Assembly: GCA_038900335.1 (NCBI GenBank)
Contig: JBBMRB010000001.1
Coordinates: forward strand, 62,001 to 126,000
DNA length: 64,000 nucleotides
Source of the DNA: Rs1 sp038900335
GTDB lineage: Bacteria > Pseudomonadota > Gammaproteobacteria > Pseudomonadales > Balneatricaceae
Reading direction: 5' to 3'
Shown here: in pieces, positions 8,687-17,806 of the stretch
How positions within the stretch are numbered: position 1 is the first letter of the stretch
Layout: each line of letters begins with the position of its first letter
Notes under the pieces: model-generated
What the model was told of the DNA's origin: nothing
What the model saw: the letters and a program-made list of their open reading frames with translations, nothing else
Database searches by the model: none
Position numbers and translations under genes: made by a program

Positions 8687-9784
8687 CTAGGCGCTATAGT
8701 AGCCCTTAATCAATGCTAACACTTGCTCGACATCCTCTTTGCTAATATCCATATGAATAACAAGTCTGCATGTTTTTGCAGGGCTTATACAAATATTATG
8801 ATCCATTAAATGCTGTGCTAATGATCTAGCTTGCTGATTTGAACCTGCTGTTGTATGCACAGGGAAATGAGCGAACAGCATATTAGTTTCAACATCATCT
8901 ACTGTTATTTCAATCGCAGCTATTTTGTTTAACTCACAAGCAAAATACTGAGCAAGTTGGTGATCATCCGCTAGGCGCGCCACGTTATTGTTCAAGGCAT
9001 AGCTACCAGCGGCTGCCAAAATACCGGCTTGGCGCATACCACCGCCTAACATTTTTCTTAAGCGTGTTGCCCTGGCGATAAATTGCGTACTACCTAATAA
9101 CACTGACCCTGCTGGTGCGCCAAGTCCTTTAGATAAACATAGAGATACTGAATCAAAGCCTTGTGCTAGCAGAGCCGCAGGCTTAGCTGATGCTACCGCA
9201 GCATGCATTAATCTAGCGCCATCTAAATGGGTGCTCAATTGGTGTTGTTTGGCAACACTGAGAATATCGGCAAAATGTTGCTCAGGTTGAATAAAGCCAG
9301 ACACCGTGTTTTCTAAACAAATTAACTTACTTTGGGCAAAATGGCTGTCATTAGGGCGTATTGCTCGCTCTATTTGCTCAGCACTGATGTAGCCTTTATC
9401 AGTAGTTGCTATGCTTTGCATAACAATCCCACCAAGGGCTGATGCACCACCGGCTTCATGACTGAAAATATGATTTTGATCACCAACAATAACTTCATCA
9501 CCTCGTTGGCAATGGCTCATCAAAGCTAATAAGTTACTCATTGTACCAGATGGCACAAACAACCCTGCTTCTTTATCAAGTAGTTGTGCTGCCTGCATTT
9601 GTAATGCATTAATCGTTGGGTCTTCACCATAAACATCATCACCTACAATCGCCTCAGCCATCAATTGGCGCATCTGTGCAGAGGGTTTTGTGACAGTGTC
9701 GCTTCTAAAATCAATGGCTGGTGTGTTATCTATGGCAACACTATGTGATGTTTTAGCCGGAGTAATATAGTAACTATCGTTCAT
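8687..9784 (-). CDS. ltaE: low-specificity L-threonine aldolase
   Basis: PLP enzyme cleaving L-threonine/allo-threonine to glycine and acetaldehyde. I set the start at the ATG at 9784 because AAGGA lies 10 nt upstream; an in-frame TTG at 9817 would add 11 residues but has no such site. The 365-aa protein shows FRSDTVTKPS near the N-terminus, GDDVYGEDPT, LENTVSG, THLDGARL and the PLP-lysine motif SLCLSKGLGAPAGS, followed by RKMLGGGMRQAG. It is monocistronic and converges with cysB. Confidence 0.93.
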   Translation of the reverse strand: MNDSYYITPAKTSHSVAIDNTPAIDFRSDTVTKPSAQMRQLMAEAIVGDDVYGEDPTINALQMQAAQLLDKEAGLFVPSGTMSNLLALMSHCQRGDEVIVGDQNHIFSHEAGGASALGGIVMQSIATTDKGYISAEQIERAIRPNDSHFAQSKLICLENTVSGFIQPEQHFADILSVAKQHQLSTHLDGARLMHAAVASAKPAALLAQGFDSVSLCLSKGLGAPAGSVLLGSTQFIARATRLRKMLGGGMRQAGILAAAGSYALNNNVARLADDHQLAQYFACELNKIAAIEITVDDVETNMLFAHFPVHTTAGSNQQARSLAQHLMDHNICISPAKTCRLVIHMDISKEDVEQVLALIKGYYSA

Positions 9785-10097
9785 GTTATTTAAATCCTTG
9801 GTGATATTGTAAAACAATTTAATTTATAACAATGTTATTTAAAATCAGTAACCTATTAAAAAGTAGTGCGTGCTACTTGTGATTTAGTGCGTTGTCATAT
9901 AGTTTCAACTAGACAAAACAGACGACACACAGCACTGTTTGTTATTGAAGTAATATCAATAATAATCGTTACCTAGTAGCTAAGCTTAAATTCGCCTTTT
10001 AATTTATAGCTTAGTCATTTAACTAGCAAGGCATTAGTTATAGAAATATGATTGATGCGCTAACATAGCGTTTTATAAAGAATTTAAGGAGTTAGCA
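9785..10097. promoter_or_regulatory. intergenic region between divergent ltaE and rraA
   Basis: AT-rich spacer of 313 bp that must contain the two divergent promoters. I could not pick out a single convincing -35/-10 pair or operator. The rraA ribosome-binding site TAAGGAG lies 8 nt before its ATG. Confidence 0.4.
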
Positions 10098-10601
10098 ATG
10101 CAAGATTTACTACCTGAAATATGTGATCGTATGGCCGATACGGTACGAATTTTACCGCCCATGTTTACAAATTATGGTGCTAAAGCCACTTTTTATGGAG
10201 AGGTGGTGACAGTAAAAGCATTTGAGGATAACTCTAAAATTAGAGAGTTAGTGAGTCAGCATGGCGCAGGAAAAGTGATTGTTGTCGATGGTGGTGGCTC
10301 CCTTAGACATGCCATGCTAGGCGATATGTTAGCTCACAAAGCGGCTGAAAATGAGTGGCAAGGTATTATCATTAATGGTTGTGTACGCGATGTTAATGCC
10401 ATGGCTAAAATTGACTTAGGCGTACAAGCATTAGCGGCCCATCCGCTAAAAACAGAGAAAAGAGGCTTGGGTGATATCAATGTCGCTATTACCATAGGTG
10501 GTGTGCTGATTGAAGCTGGGCAGTACATTTATGCCGATGCTAATGGCGTACTTGTTAGTGATAAAGCGCTTGATCTAAAAGCATTGGGTTGGCAGAGCTA
10601 G
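10098..10601 (+). CDS. rraA: RNase E activity regulator RraA
   Basis: Small trimeric protein of the RraA/MenG family that in E. coli binds the RNase E C-terminal region and inhibits it. The 167-aa product (E. coli 161) has the conserved GKVIVVDGGGSLRHAMLGD and GIIINGCVRDV motifs and HPLKTEKRG. RraA-like folds can also be 4-hydroxy-4-methyl-2-oxoglutarate aldolases, but overall similarity is to the true RraA subgroup. It lies only ~6 kb from rne, its target. A strong AAGGAG Shine-Dalgarno precedes the ATG. Confidence 0.92.
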   Translation: MQDLLPEICDRMADTVRILPPMFTNYGAKATFYGEVVTVKAFEDNSKIRELVSQHGAGKVIVVDGGGSLRHAMLGDMLAHKAAENEWQGIIINGCVRDVNAMAKIDLGVQALAAHPLKTEKRGLGDINVAITIGGVLIEAGQYIYADANGVLVSDKALDLKALGWQS

Positions 10602-10702
10602 AGAGGCGCTTAGATCAGTAGTTATAGCGCTTATATTTAGCTCACGACTTGTCTTAAGCAGTGTGGGCTGATATAAATTACAACAAGATTATTGATAACT
10701 AA

Positions 10703-10990
10703 ATGGTTTTTATGAAAAATAGATTAACGAAAATATGTTGGCCGATTTTAAAGTTTTTTGAAACGGATGTCGTCGCTGATAATTTCAAACGCTCCCATCG
10801 CATAGCTTTAAATGTGTTAGGAGGCTTATTCATCTTGATTACCTTTGCCTCGGCTTGGGCGGCGAGTACCAGTGATGAGCTAGCGGCGTTTATTCCTGTG
10901 GTTGTGTTCTTTTGTATCGGCAGTGTGGCTGTTATCGTTGGCACTTTGGGCTCAAACGGTGCTGTCTGTAAAATATGGGGCACTAAATAG
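10703..10990 (+). CDS. small inner-membrane protein of unknown function
   Basis: A 95-aa product (92 if the ATG at 10712 is used) with a basic N-terminus and two predicted membrane segments at about residues 36-56 (ALNVLGGLFILITFASAWAA) and 63-82. No family recognised. The frame has core-like codon use and is between rraA and the next plus-strand gene, so I regard it as real but uncharacterised. Confidence 0.55.
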   Translation: MVFMKNRLTKICWPILKFFETDVVADNFKRSHRIALNVLGGLFILITFASAWAASTSDELAAFIPVVVFFCIGSVAVIVGTLGSNGAVCKIWGTK

Positions 10991-11116
10991 TAAGATATAA
11001 TTTTGCTGTTAAGTTCTTACATTCAATAATTACTTAGGTACGTTAATAATTGATTGTATCAATTTTTATATCGATGATGACTCATTTGAAAAAGGCAACA
11101 AGATTCTAAATACATT

Positions 11117-12199
11117 ATGTTAATAATTGTTATGATCATCACCGTGTTGGTTGTTATCGCTACAGCGCTACCAATGCTCAAACACAGCCATTGGATAGTA
11201 AGAGCAATGGATTTTCCACGTGTACAAATCACCGCACTTGCCGCTAGTTTATTATTAGTACAAGTATGGCTACTTGATGTTCAGCAACTAATCAGCGGGT
11301 TGCTTATCATAGTGACAACACTCTGCCTAGCTTGGCAGCTTTGGTGGGTGTTGCCCTATACTGTGCTATGGCGCAAAGAGGTAAAAACAGCAAAGGATGT
11401 ATCCGCTGATCAGCAATTAAGTGTGATCACCTCAAACGTACTGCAAACTAATCGCAATACTGATGCGCTAATTGCGATGGTCAAACAATATCAGCCGGAT
11501 ATTTTGGTGACTTTAGAATCAGATCAATACTGGCAAGATAAGCTACAGGTTTTAGAAGATCAGCTGCCTTATAGTGTCAAGTGCCCACTTGATAATTTAT
11601 ATGGTATGCATGTTTATTCAAAGTTACCTTTTAGTGAGCAAAAGGTGTCTTATCTGATTGAAGAGGGGGTGCCATCCATTCATTTTTGTCTGCAATTAGC
11701 TACGGGTCATAAAGTGCGTATGCATTTTGTCCATCCTGCACCGCCAAGCCCTACAGAAAACATTGAATCAACGGAGCGCGATGCTGAGCTAATAACCCTT
11801 GCCCGCAGTATCGCTAAAACCGATCAGCCGGTGGTGGTAACAGGGGATCTTAATGATGTTGCCTGGTCAACAACCACTCGTCTGTTTCGTAAAATAAGTG
11901 GCTTGTTAGACCCGCGAGTAGGGCGCGGTATGTACAATACTTTTCATGTCGATTATACGTTTTTGCGCTGGCCGCTTGATCATCTGTTTCATAGCGCGCA
12001 TTTTAGTGTCAAGCATATACAACGTCTACCTTCTATCGGCTCTGATCACTTTGCGCTTTACACTGTTTTAGTGTTTGACCCCCAGTACGGTGATGATCAA
12101 CAGGGATTAACTGCAGATGAGCTTGATCGTGTTGAAGCCATGCGTATATCTGCAAAAAAGAATGCGAAGATTGAAGATGTGCCGACACCGAATACTTAG
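11117..12199 (+). CDS. membrane-anchored endonuclease/exonuclease/phosphatase-family protein
   Basis: 360 aa. The first ~90 residues contain three hydrophobic segments (about 3-22, 38-56, 59-82). A soluble domain of the EEP (DNase I-like) fold follows: SVITSNVL (Asn ligand), DILVTLES (Glu), HFVHPAPP, the catalytic VVTGDLNDVAWS and the C-terminal GSDHFALYT. This is the architecture of YafD-like proteins. The actual substrate (nucleic acid, phosphoinositide or other phosphodiester) cannot be deduced. It ends in a charged tail. Confidence 0.82.
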   Translation: MLIIVMIITVLVVIATALPMLKHSHWIVRAMDFPRVQITALAASLLLVQVWLLDVQQLISGLLIIVTTLCLAWQLWWVLPYTVLWRKEVKTAKDVSADQQLSVITSNVLQTNRNTDALIAMVKQYQPDILVTLESDQYWQDKLQVLEDQLPYSVKCPLDNLYGMHVYSKLPFSEQKVSYLIEEGVPSIHFCLQLATGHKVRMHFVHPAPPSPTENIESTERDAELITLARSIAKTDQPVVVTGDLNDVAWSTTTRLFRKISGLLDPRVGRGMYNTFHVDYTFLRWPLDHLFHSAHFSVKHIQRLPSIGSDHFALYTVLVFDPQYGDDQQGLTADELDRVEAMRISAKKNAKIEDVPTPNT

Positions 12200-12379
12200 C
12201 CGATTCTTTGCATTCATTAAAAACTGTGGTTATCTTCAAAATTTTATTGAGGTTATGCGATAGCGTTAAGTTTAAAAATGAATGCAGTTTCAAATAGATT
12301 CTTACCCTTTTTTACGCTAATGTTAAGCTAAGTATATAAAATACATCTATTTATTTAATGTTTGAAACAATGGGGTACT

Positions 12380-13339
12380 ATGAATAAACCAGCAATACGC
12401 TCTATTTTAGTGATTCATAGAGAGATTGAGCAGCTTCAAAATATCTTAGAGCAACACTTAGCTGATGTCGCAGTCTATTACGCTAGCTCAGCGCAACAAA
12501 TAACACAGTGTTTAGAGCAGCATCAACCAGAGGCGGTGTTTGCCTTAAACAGCCGCTATTTTGATAATGACTCCATTAGAAACGCTGCGCATTATCCAAG
12601 TGTTAAATGGTTTCATGTAGCGGGCTCTGGTATCGATCATATTATGCCTTGGCAGGCGCAAGATACCATGCTGTCAAACGGTGCGGGTGTGTTAGCAAGG
12701 TATTTAGCTGAGACGGTACTAGGTGCTATGTTGGCAATGAACAATAACTTGCATTTATATAAAACACAGCAGCTGAGTAATACTTGGCAGCAACACGGCT
12801 TTACACCGCTGTGTGAGCAAACGCTGTTAATTGTTGGTCTCGGTGCAATCGGTGAGAAGGTAGCTGATAATGCTAAAGCACTAGGCATGAAGGTCATGGC
12901 GACCCGTCGCAAAGATACACCCTATAAAAATGTTGATGAGCTATATAATGATAAGCAATTAGCAGATGTTATTGGGCAAGCCGACATAGTGAGCCTACAC
13001 ATCCCTTATAGTGAAGAAAACCATGATCTTTTTGATCAGCAGATGTTGCTGAAGATGAAAAAAGGGGCGTGTTTGATTAATACTGCCAGAGGCGGCTTAG
13101 TTAATGAGCAAGCTTTGCATCAAGCATTAACTAGCGGTCATTTAAAAGCGGCGTTTGCCGATGTCTTTAAAACAGAGCCACTCGTTGAAGATAGCCCGTT
13201 ATGGCAATTAGAGAACCTGTTTATTTCACCGCACATGGCTGATAGTGTGCATGGTTTTGAGCAGAAGTATTTTCAGTTCTTTGTTAATAATGTGAAGCTT
13301 TACAATGCTGGCAAAGATATTAAAAACCAGCTTAAATAA
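12380..13339 (+). CDS. D-2-hydroxyacid dehydrogenase family protein
   Basis: NAD(P)-dependent dehydrogenase. I prefer the ATG at 12380 (preceded by GGGGT) over an in-frame TTG at 12362, giving 319 aa. The nucleotide-binding motif is VGLGAIGEKVADNAKALGM. The catalytic Arg is in NTARGGLVNE, the Glu in FKTEPLVEDSPLW and the His in ISPHMA. Closest general resemblance is to glyoxylate/hydroxypyruvate or phosphoglycerate-dehydrogenase-like enzymes; the substrate is open. An inverted repeat at 13346-13371 (AGCCGCT/AGCGGCT) lies just after the stop, before the convergent fah gene. Confidence 0.87.
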   Translation: MNKPAIRSILVIHREIEQLQNILEQHLADVAVYYASSAQQITQCLEQHQPEAVFALNSRYFDNDSIRNAAHYPSVKWFHVAGSGIDHIMPWQAQDTMLSNGAGVLARYLAETVLGAMLAMNNNLHLYKTQQLSNTWQQHGFTPLCEQTLLIVGLGAIGEKVADNAKALGMKVMATRRKDTPYKNVDELYNDKQLADVIGQADIVSLHIPYSEENHDLFDQQMLLKMKKGACLINTARGGLVNEQALHQALTSGHLKAAFADVFKTEPLVEDSPLWQLENLFISPHMADSVHGFEQKYFQFFVNNVKLYNAGKDIKNQLK

Positions 13340-13406
13340 ATGATCAGCCGCTTTATCTGCATAGAGCGGCTCTACTAACTAGCGGTTAATGTTTTTTACT
13401 AAGGCG

Positions 13407-14723
13407 CTAGGCTTTAGCCGGTAAAACAATCGCTTTTACCTCACCAAAACCAATACGCTTTGCGCCTTGCGCTTGACAAAAACCACTCATAATGACGGCG
13501 TCGCCATCTTCTAAAAAGGTGCGTTGCTCACCGTTATCTAACGCAATCTGCTTTTTACCTGCAAAGCTTAGCTCCATTAGTGATCCCATTTGATCATCAC
13601 TAGGGCCTGATTGTGTGCCACTACCAAAGAAATCACCGGCTTGTAAATTACAGCCGTTAACGCTGTGGTGGGCAACCATTTGCGCCACGCTCCAATAGGA
13701 GTGATTAAAATTGGTGCGGCTAAGATGCTGGCCGGCGTTATCTTGTTCACGCATCTTTTGGGTTTGCAGTGTGACATCTAAGGTGATGTTATAAGCGCCG
13801 TATTGGCTATTATGCTCACAGCTTAAATAATCAAGTGGTTGTGGGTCGCTACTTGCTCGCCTCCACGCTTCGCGAAAAGGTGCTAGTGCTTCGTTAGTTA
13901 CTATCCAAGGCGAGACACTAGAGGCAAAATTCTTCGATAAGAAAGGGCCTAGAGGCTGGTATTCCCAACCTTGAATATCACGCGCTGACCAATCGTTAAA
14001 CAGACACATACCGAAGATATGTCGATCAGCATTTTCAATGGCAATAGCACTACCCATTTCATTACTTGAACCAATATAAATGCCTACTTCCATTTCATAA
14101 TCTAGGCGTTTACATGGACCTAAGCTTGGGGTGTCAGCATCAGGGGCTTTGGTTTGACCGCATGGTCGGTGAAAATCAGCTCCAGAGACTCTAATAGAAG
14201 ATGAGCGGCCATGATAGCCAATTGGCAGCCATTTATAGTTAGGTAATAGTGGGTTTTCAGGTCTAAAAATTGAGCCGATAGTGGTGGCATGATTAATAGA
14301 GGTATAAAAATCAGTGTAATCACCTATATGACAAGGTACATCATATTCAACATCAGACAGGGCAATTAAAGTGCTACTCACTGCCTGCTCTAACTCAGAT
14401 CCTGTCGCTAATGCTGCCGATAGTGCTGACCTTAGCGCCGACCATATAGTGTGATCCATCGCCATAAACTCATTCAGTTTAGGCTTTGAGCAAGCAATAA
14501 GTGCTTGCTGTACTTGACCTGTAAATAAATTAAGTTGGGAAAGGGCTGCTAAATCAATGACCTGATCGCCAATGGCGACACCGCCACGAAACAACTGTTG
14601 CGAACCTTTGCGTCTAAACACAGCAAAGGGCAGGTTTTGAATAGGGAAATCAGTACTATCAATGTTGGCAGAGCTAAGCCAGCTAGTCAGTGCGGTATTA
14701 TGTGTATTATTGATCAAAGACAT
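13407..14723 (-). CDS. fahA: fumarylacetoacetase
   Basis: Hydrolyses fumarylacetoacetate to fumarate and acetoacetate, the last step of tyrosine/homogentisate degradation. The start at 14723 (MSLINN) leaves a 10-nt gap after the upstream VOC gene; starts at 14750 or 14807 would overlap it. The 438-aa protein has the metal/substrate motif DYTDFYTS, GSIFRPENPLLPNYK, GYHGRSSS, the acidic metal ligands in LDYEMEVG and LFNDWSARDIQGWEYQPLGPF. It forms an operon with the VOC gene; maleylacetoacetate isomerase is close by on the same strand. Confidence 0.95.
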   Translation of the reverse strand: MSLINNTHNTALTSWLSSANIDSTDFPIQNLPFAVFRRKGSQQLFRGGVAIGDQVIDLAALSQLNLFTGQVQQALIACSKPKLNEFMAMDHTIWSALRSALSAALATGSELEQAVSSTLIALSDVEYDVPCHIGDYTDFYTSINHATTIGSIFRPENPLLPNYKWLPIGYHGRSSSIRVSGADFHRPCGQTKAPDADTPSLGPCKRLDYEMEVGIYIGSSNEMGSAIAIENADRHIFGMCLFNDWSARDIQGWEYQPLGPFLSKNFASSVSPWIVTNEALAPFREAWRRASSDPQPLDYLSCEHNSQYGAYNITLDVTLQTQKMREQDNAGQHLSRTNFNHSYWSVAQMVAHHSVNGCNLQAGDFFGSGTQSGPSDDQMGSLMELSFAGKKQIALDNGEQRTFLEDGDAVIMSGFCQAQGAKRIGFGEVKAIVLPAKA

Positions 14724-14733
14724 ATTGGCACCA

Positions 14734-15273
14734 TTAATTATTGAGTTCATCTTGATGTAGCCACTTAGCGTGTTGTGGTGCTCTTTTAGTGACAGACCAC
14801 TCTTCAATCATCGCCGGTGCAACTTCTTTTAATTGCTGTAATTGCTCATCAGTACCGCTGCGATAAGTTAGCTCAAGACGATGGCCATTAAGATCGAAGA
14901 AATAAATAGAGTAAATAATACCGTGGCTGGTAATGCCTAAAACGTCTAAGCCTTTTTCTTCAAGCTCTGCTTTGGCTGCAACTAGTGCATCGCGATCAGC
15001 AAGTTCGAACGCAATATGTTGCACCCACTTAGGAGTATTGAGGTCCCTACTCATGTCAGGCTGAGTGGGTAATTCGAAAAAGGCTAAGATATTACCCATA
15101 CCTGCATCTAAAAATATATGCATATATGGATCAGGCTCTTTTGTCGATGGCACGATATCTTCAGAGATAGCAACCAGCAAATCCATATTCAAAAAGTGTT
15201 TGTACCACTCTACCGTTTTTTTGGCATCTTTACAGCGATAGGCAACATGATGCATTTGTTTGATGTTTATCAT
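14734..15273 (-). CDS. VOC-superfamily (glyoxalase/dioxygenase-fold) protein
   Basis: 179 aa, one full VOC domain: MHHVAYRCKDAKKTVEWYKHFL near the N-terminus with a metal-ligand His, VQHIAFELAD with a second His at the start of the second half, and GHRLELTYR with the C-terminal Glu. It is too short to be 4-hydroxyphenylpyruvate dioxygenase (~350 aa) and unrelated to homogentisate dioxygenase (cupin). Its operon position upstream of fahA suggests a ring-cleavage or isomerising role in an aromatic pathway, but that is context only. Its promoter carries a probable MarR operator. Confidence 0.85.
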   Translation of the reverse strand: MINIKQMHHVAYRCKDAKKTVEWYKHFLNMDLLVAISEDIVPSTKEPDPYMHIFLDAGMGNILAFFELPTQPDMSRDLNTPKWVQHIAFELADRDALVAAKAELEEKGLDVLGITSHGIIYSIYFFDLNGHRLELTYRSGTDEQLQQLKEVAPAMIEEWSVTKRAPQHAKWLHQDELNN

Positions 15274-15296
15274 TAGGACCTCTTATTGTTTTTTTT

Positions 15297-15351
15297 GTAA
15301 CAAATGTTACTAATATTATCAAATAATAGTATCATATGTTACTAATGTCAA
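15297..15351 (-). promoter_or_regulatory. VOC-fahA promoter with two palindromic MarR-type operators
   Basis: On the minus strand TTGACA (15351-15346), a 17-nt spacer and TATTAT (15328-15323) make a near-consensus sigma-70 promoter. The spacer contains the near-palindrome GTATCA-TA-TGTTAC (15329-15342). A second, perfect copy, GTAACA-AA-TGTTAC, lies at 15297-15310, just beyond the expected start site. Their centres are 32 bp apart, about three helical turns. The divergent MarR gene begins at 15471 and is the obvious candidate regulator. Confidence 0.75.
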
Positions 15352-15470
15352 TGTGTTGACAGTGAAAGTACGTTTAATTAAATTTTTCTTGGTGTAAAAT
15401 AATGTTAGTGAGTAATACATGACTAGCGCTCGTTGACTCAATGATATTGTTTTATTAATAAAGGCGTTTT

Positions 15471-15920
15471 ATGACCTCTGGGCAACCTCAGCTGGATTTA
15501 CAGCAATTTTTTCCTTATCAATTCTCTATACTATCCGGTCAAGTTAGTGACTACATTGCATTGATATATAAACAACAATACGGTTTAACTAAGTTTGAAT
15601 GGCGAGTGTTAGCGACCGTCGGCCAACATTTAGCCATATCATCAAAAAATATCGCAGCATTTACCCAGCTAGATAAAATGCAAGTCAGCCGAGCTATTGC
15701 TCGTTTAATAAAAATTGCTGCACTAGAGCAGCAAAATAGTAGTGAAGACAGGCGCTCGCATTTATTAGCACTGACATCGATAGGGCAGCAAATGTATCAA
15801 GAAATTGTGCCGTTAGTTATCGAGCAAGAAAAACGCATGCTAGCTGGCTTAACACAACAAGAGCGCCAATTACTGTCATCACTGACCTTAAAATTAAGTG
15901 CCCAGTTAGCAGATCAATAA
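15471..15920 (+). CDS. MarR-family transcriptional regulator
   Basis: 149 aa, winged-helix MarR fold. The recognition helix region reads ISSKNIAAFTQLDKMQVSRAIARL and the wing SSEDRRSHLLALTSIG, with the usual DRR motif. It is divergent from the VOC-fahA operon and convergent with maiA, overlapping the 3' end of maiA by 7 nt. By position and the paired palindromes upstream of VOC, it probably represses the aromatic-degradation genes, with a pathway intermediate as likely ligand; both points are inference. Confidence 0.88.
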   Translation: MTSGQPQLDLQQFFPYQFSILSGQVSDYIALIYKQQYGLTKFEWRVLATVGQHLAISSKNIAAFTQLDKMQVSRAIARLIKIAALEQQNSSEDRRSHLLALTSIGQQMYQEIVPLVIEQEKRMLAGLTQQERQLLSSLTLKLSAQLADQ

Positions 15921-16555
15921 AAGTCTGCTTGTCTTTCAGGGGCTGCCTCCACAAATGCTGACAATTGTTGGCAGCGCTGGTAAATACCATCGAGTAAAGG
16001 GTATGCGCGCATACTAATGTCAAAGCGCTTGGCGTTATACACTTGTGGTACCAAGCAAATATCAGCCAAACTTGGTTCGAGCGATAAACAGTATGGGTAG
16101 TTATCAGTGCGTTGCTTTAGCTGGTGCTCGAGTGCTTTAAATGTCGTATCAATCCAGTGCTGATACCACTGTGCTTTTTGTACTTGGCTTAGCGATAAAT
16201 CATCAACTAAATAATTTAATACCCGCAAGTTATTGATAGGGCTAGTTTCGCAAGCAATAGCTTGGGCTAGCGCTCGTTGCTTGCAGCGCTCAATAACATC
16301 ACCTTTAAGTATCTGATAGCTATTAGGGTAGGCCTCATCCAAATATTCGCAGATAGCCATTGATTGCGTCAAAATAGCACCCTTATCTACTAATATCGGG
16401 ACCAGTTGCTGTGGATTTTGTTGTTGATGCTCACTAGAGTGTTGTGCTGCCTGTAATAAATTGACCGTTATTTGTTGGTAACCAAGTGCTTTTAAATTCA
16501 AGCAGATTCTAACGCGATAAGAGGCAGATGAGCGGCAGTAATCATAGAGAATCAT
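15914..16555 (-). CDS. maiA: maleylacetoacetate isomerase (zeta-class GST)
   Basis: Glutathione-dependent isomerase converting maleylacetoacetate to fumarylacetoacetate, the substrate of the nearby FahA. The 213-aa protein has the zeta-class active-site motif SSASYRVRI at residues ~9-17, the NPQQLVPILVD and TQSMAICEYLDE glutathione-binding segments, and the C-terminal helical domain ending LADICLVPQVYNAKRF. The related enzyme maleylpyruvate isomerase (gentisate pathway) cannot be excluded by sequence alone, but pairing with a true fumarylacetoacetase favours this call. Confidence 0.9.
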   Translation of the reverse strand: MILYDYCRSSASYRVRICLNLKALGYQQITVNLLQAAQHSSEHQQQNPQQLVPILVDKGAILTQSMAICEYLDEAYPNSYQILKGDVIERCKQRALAQAIACETSPINNLRVLNYLVDDLSLSQVQKAQWYQHWIDTTFKALEHQLKQRTDNYPYCLSLEPSLADICLVPQVYNAKRFDISMRAYPLLDGIYQRCQQLSAFVEAAPERQADFY

Positions 16556-16759
16556 AGCTATCCTTATCGAATGTGATGATGGTAATGGCTGTTAGTAAGC
16601 GCATTAAAGATAACCTAAATATAATATTAGATAATCACCTGATAGCGAATAACATAATTTCTTAATTGGAATAAATAGCTATTCTTGAGGGTATTATTGA
16701 GAGAGTTTTCCCTTAGGGTAGTATGTCATCAGTGATGTTAGTGAGGGTGTTAAATGTAA

Positions 16760-17674
16760 TTATTGCCAGGGATCGCTAACATGATTCTGCTTTAACCATT
16801 GGCTAAAGAAATCAATAAAGAGCCGCACTTTAGGTGGGGTGAATTTACGCTCAGGGTACACTGCAAAGACTGATAACTGCTCTGATTTGTGGTTTGGGAA
16901 TACTCTTACAAGCTTGTTTGCCCTGGCGTCTTCTTTAATAACAAAACCCGCTAAATTAGAAATTCCACGGTGTTGCAGCATAGAGGCTTTGACTATCAAG
17001 CTATTATTAGCGCGCATATCACCGCTGACTTTTACGGTTACACTTTCATTGTCGTTTTCAAGGGTCCAAGCATCGGCATTGGCAGCGTGCACAAAAATCA
17101 AACAATTGTGATTAGCTAAATCAGCGGCGTTTTTAGGTGTGCCATGGCGAGATAGATATTGTTGTGTCGCACAAATAAAGAGTGATATTTTAGCTATTTC
17201 ACGGGCAATTAAACTAGAGTTTGGCAGCTGCGGGTCGGCAATTCTCACCGCTAAATCGAAACCATCTCTTATTAAATCAGGCGGGCGATCATCTAAGGTA
17301 ATATCGACGGTCACATCCGGGTATTTTTGCATAAAGCAGGGGATAGCACGAGCAAGTTCTAATTGACCAAATGTCATATTACAGGTGATTTTTAAATTGC
17401 CGCTAGTGCTTGATTGCAAGGTGGAGACAAGTCCTTCTGCCTCATCAACTTTATCTAAAATTGCCAGGCATTTTTGATAGTATACTTCCCCTAATTCAGT
17501 GACAGACAAACGCCTTGTCGTTCTGTGTAACAGTTTGGCGCCAAGGTGTGTCTCAAGTTGCGACACTTGCTTGCTCACGAAAGAGCTGGAAATATTTAGC
17601 TCAATAGCTGCCAGTGAAAAACTTTTAAGCTTAACCACACAAGTATAAACTCGCATTGATGTCAGTGTGTCCAT
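16760..17674 (-). CDS. LysR-family regulator
   Basis: 304 aa. N-terminal HTH (MDTLTSMRVYTCVVKLKSF, SFVSKQVSQLETHLG, TRRLSVTELG) and a substrate-binding domain of the CrgA/DsdC-like LysR subgroup. It lies downstream of, and on the same strand as, the TRAP transporter operon (133 nt from the dctM stop), so it may be cotranscribed with it or independently expressed. The regulated genes and effector are unknown. Confidence 0.88.
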   Translation of the reverse strand: MDTLTSMRVYTCVVKLKSFSLAAIELNISSSFVSKQVSQLETHLGAKLLHRTTRRLSVTELGEVYYQKCLAILDKVDEAEGLVSTLQSSTSGNLKITCNMTFGQLELARAIPCFMQKYPDVTVDITLDDRPPDLIRDGFDLAVRIADPQLPNSSLIAREIAKISLFICATQQYLSRHGTPKNAADLANHNCLIFVHAANADAWTLENDNESVTVKVSGDMRANNSLIVKASMLQHRGISNLAGFVIKEDARANKLVRVFPNHKSEQLSVFAVYPERKFTPPKVRLFIDFFSQWLKQNHVSDPWQ

Positions 17675-17806
17675 CCAATCCTCTAAGCACGGCGTTTAGC
17701 TAGCGATATTTTTTTGCGTTATTAGTACATGATAACGATTATTGATCAAGCAAGAAACTTAATAACACTAAAGCTTGATTAGATTTAGTGTTATTAAGAT
17801 ACGATA

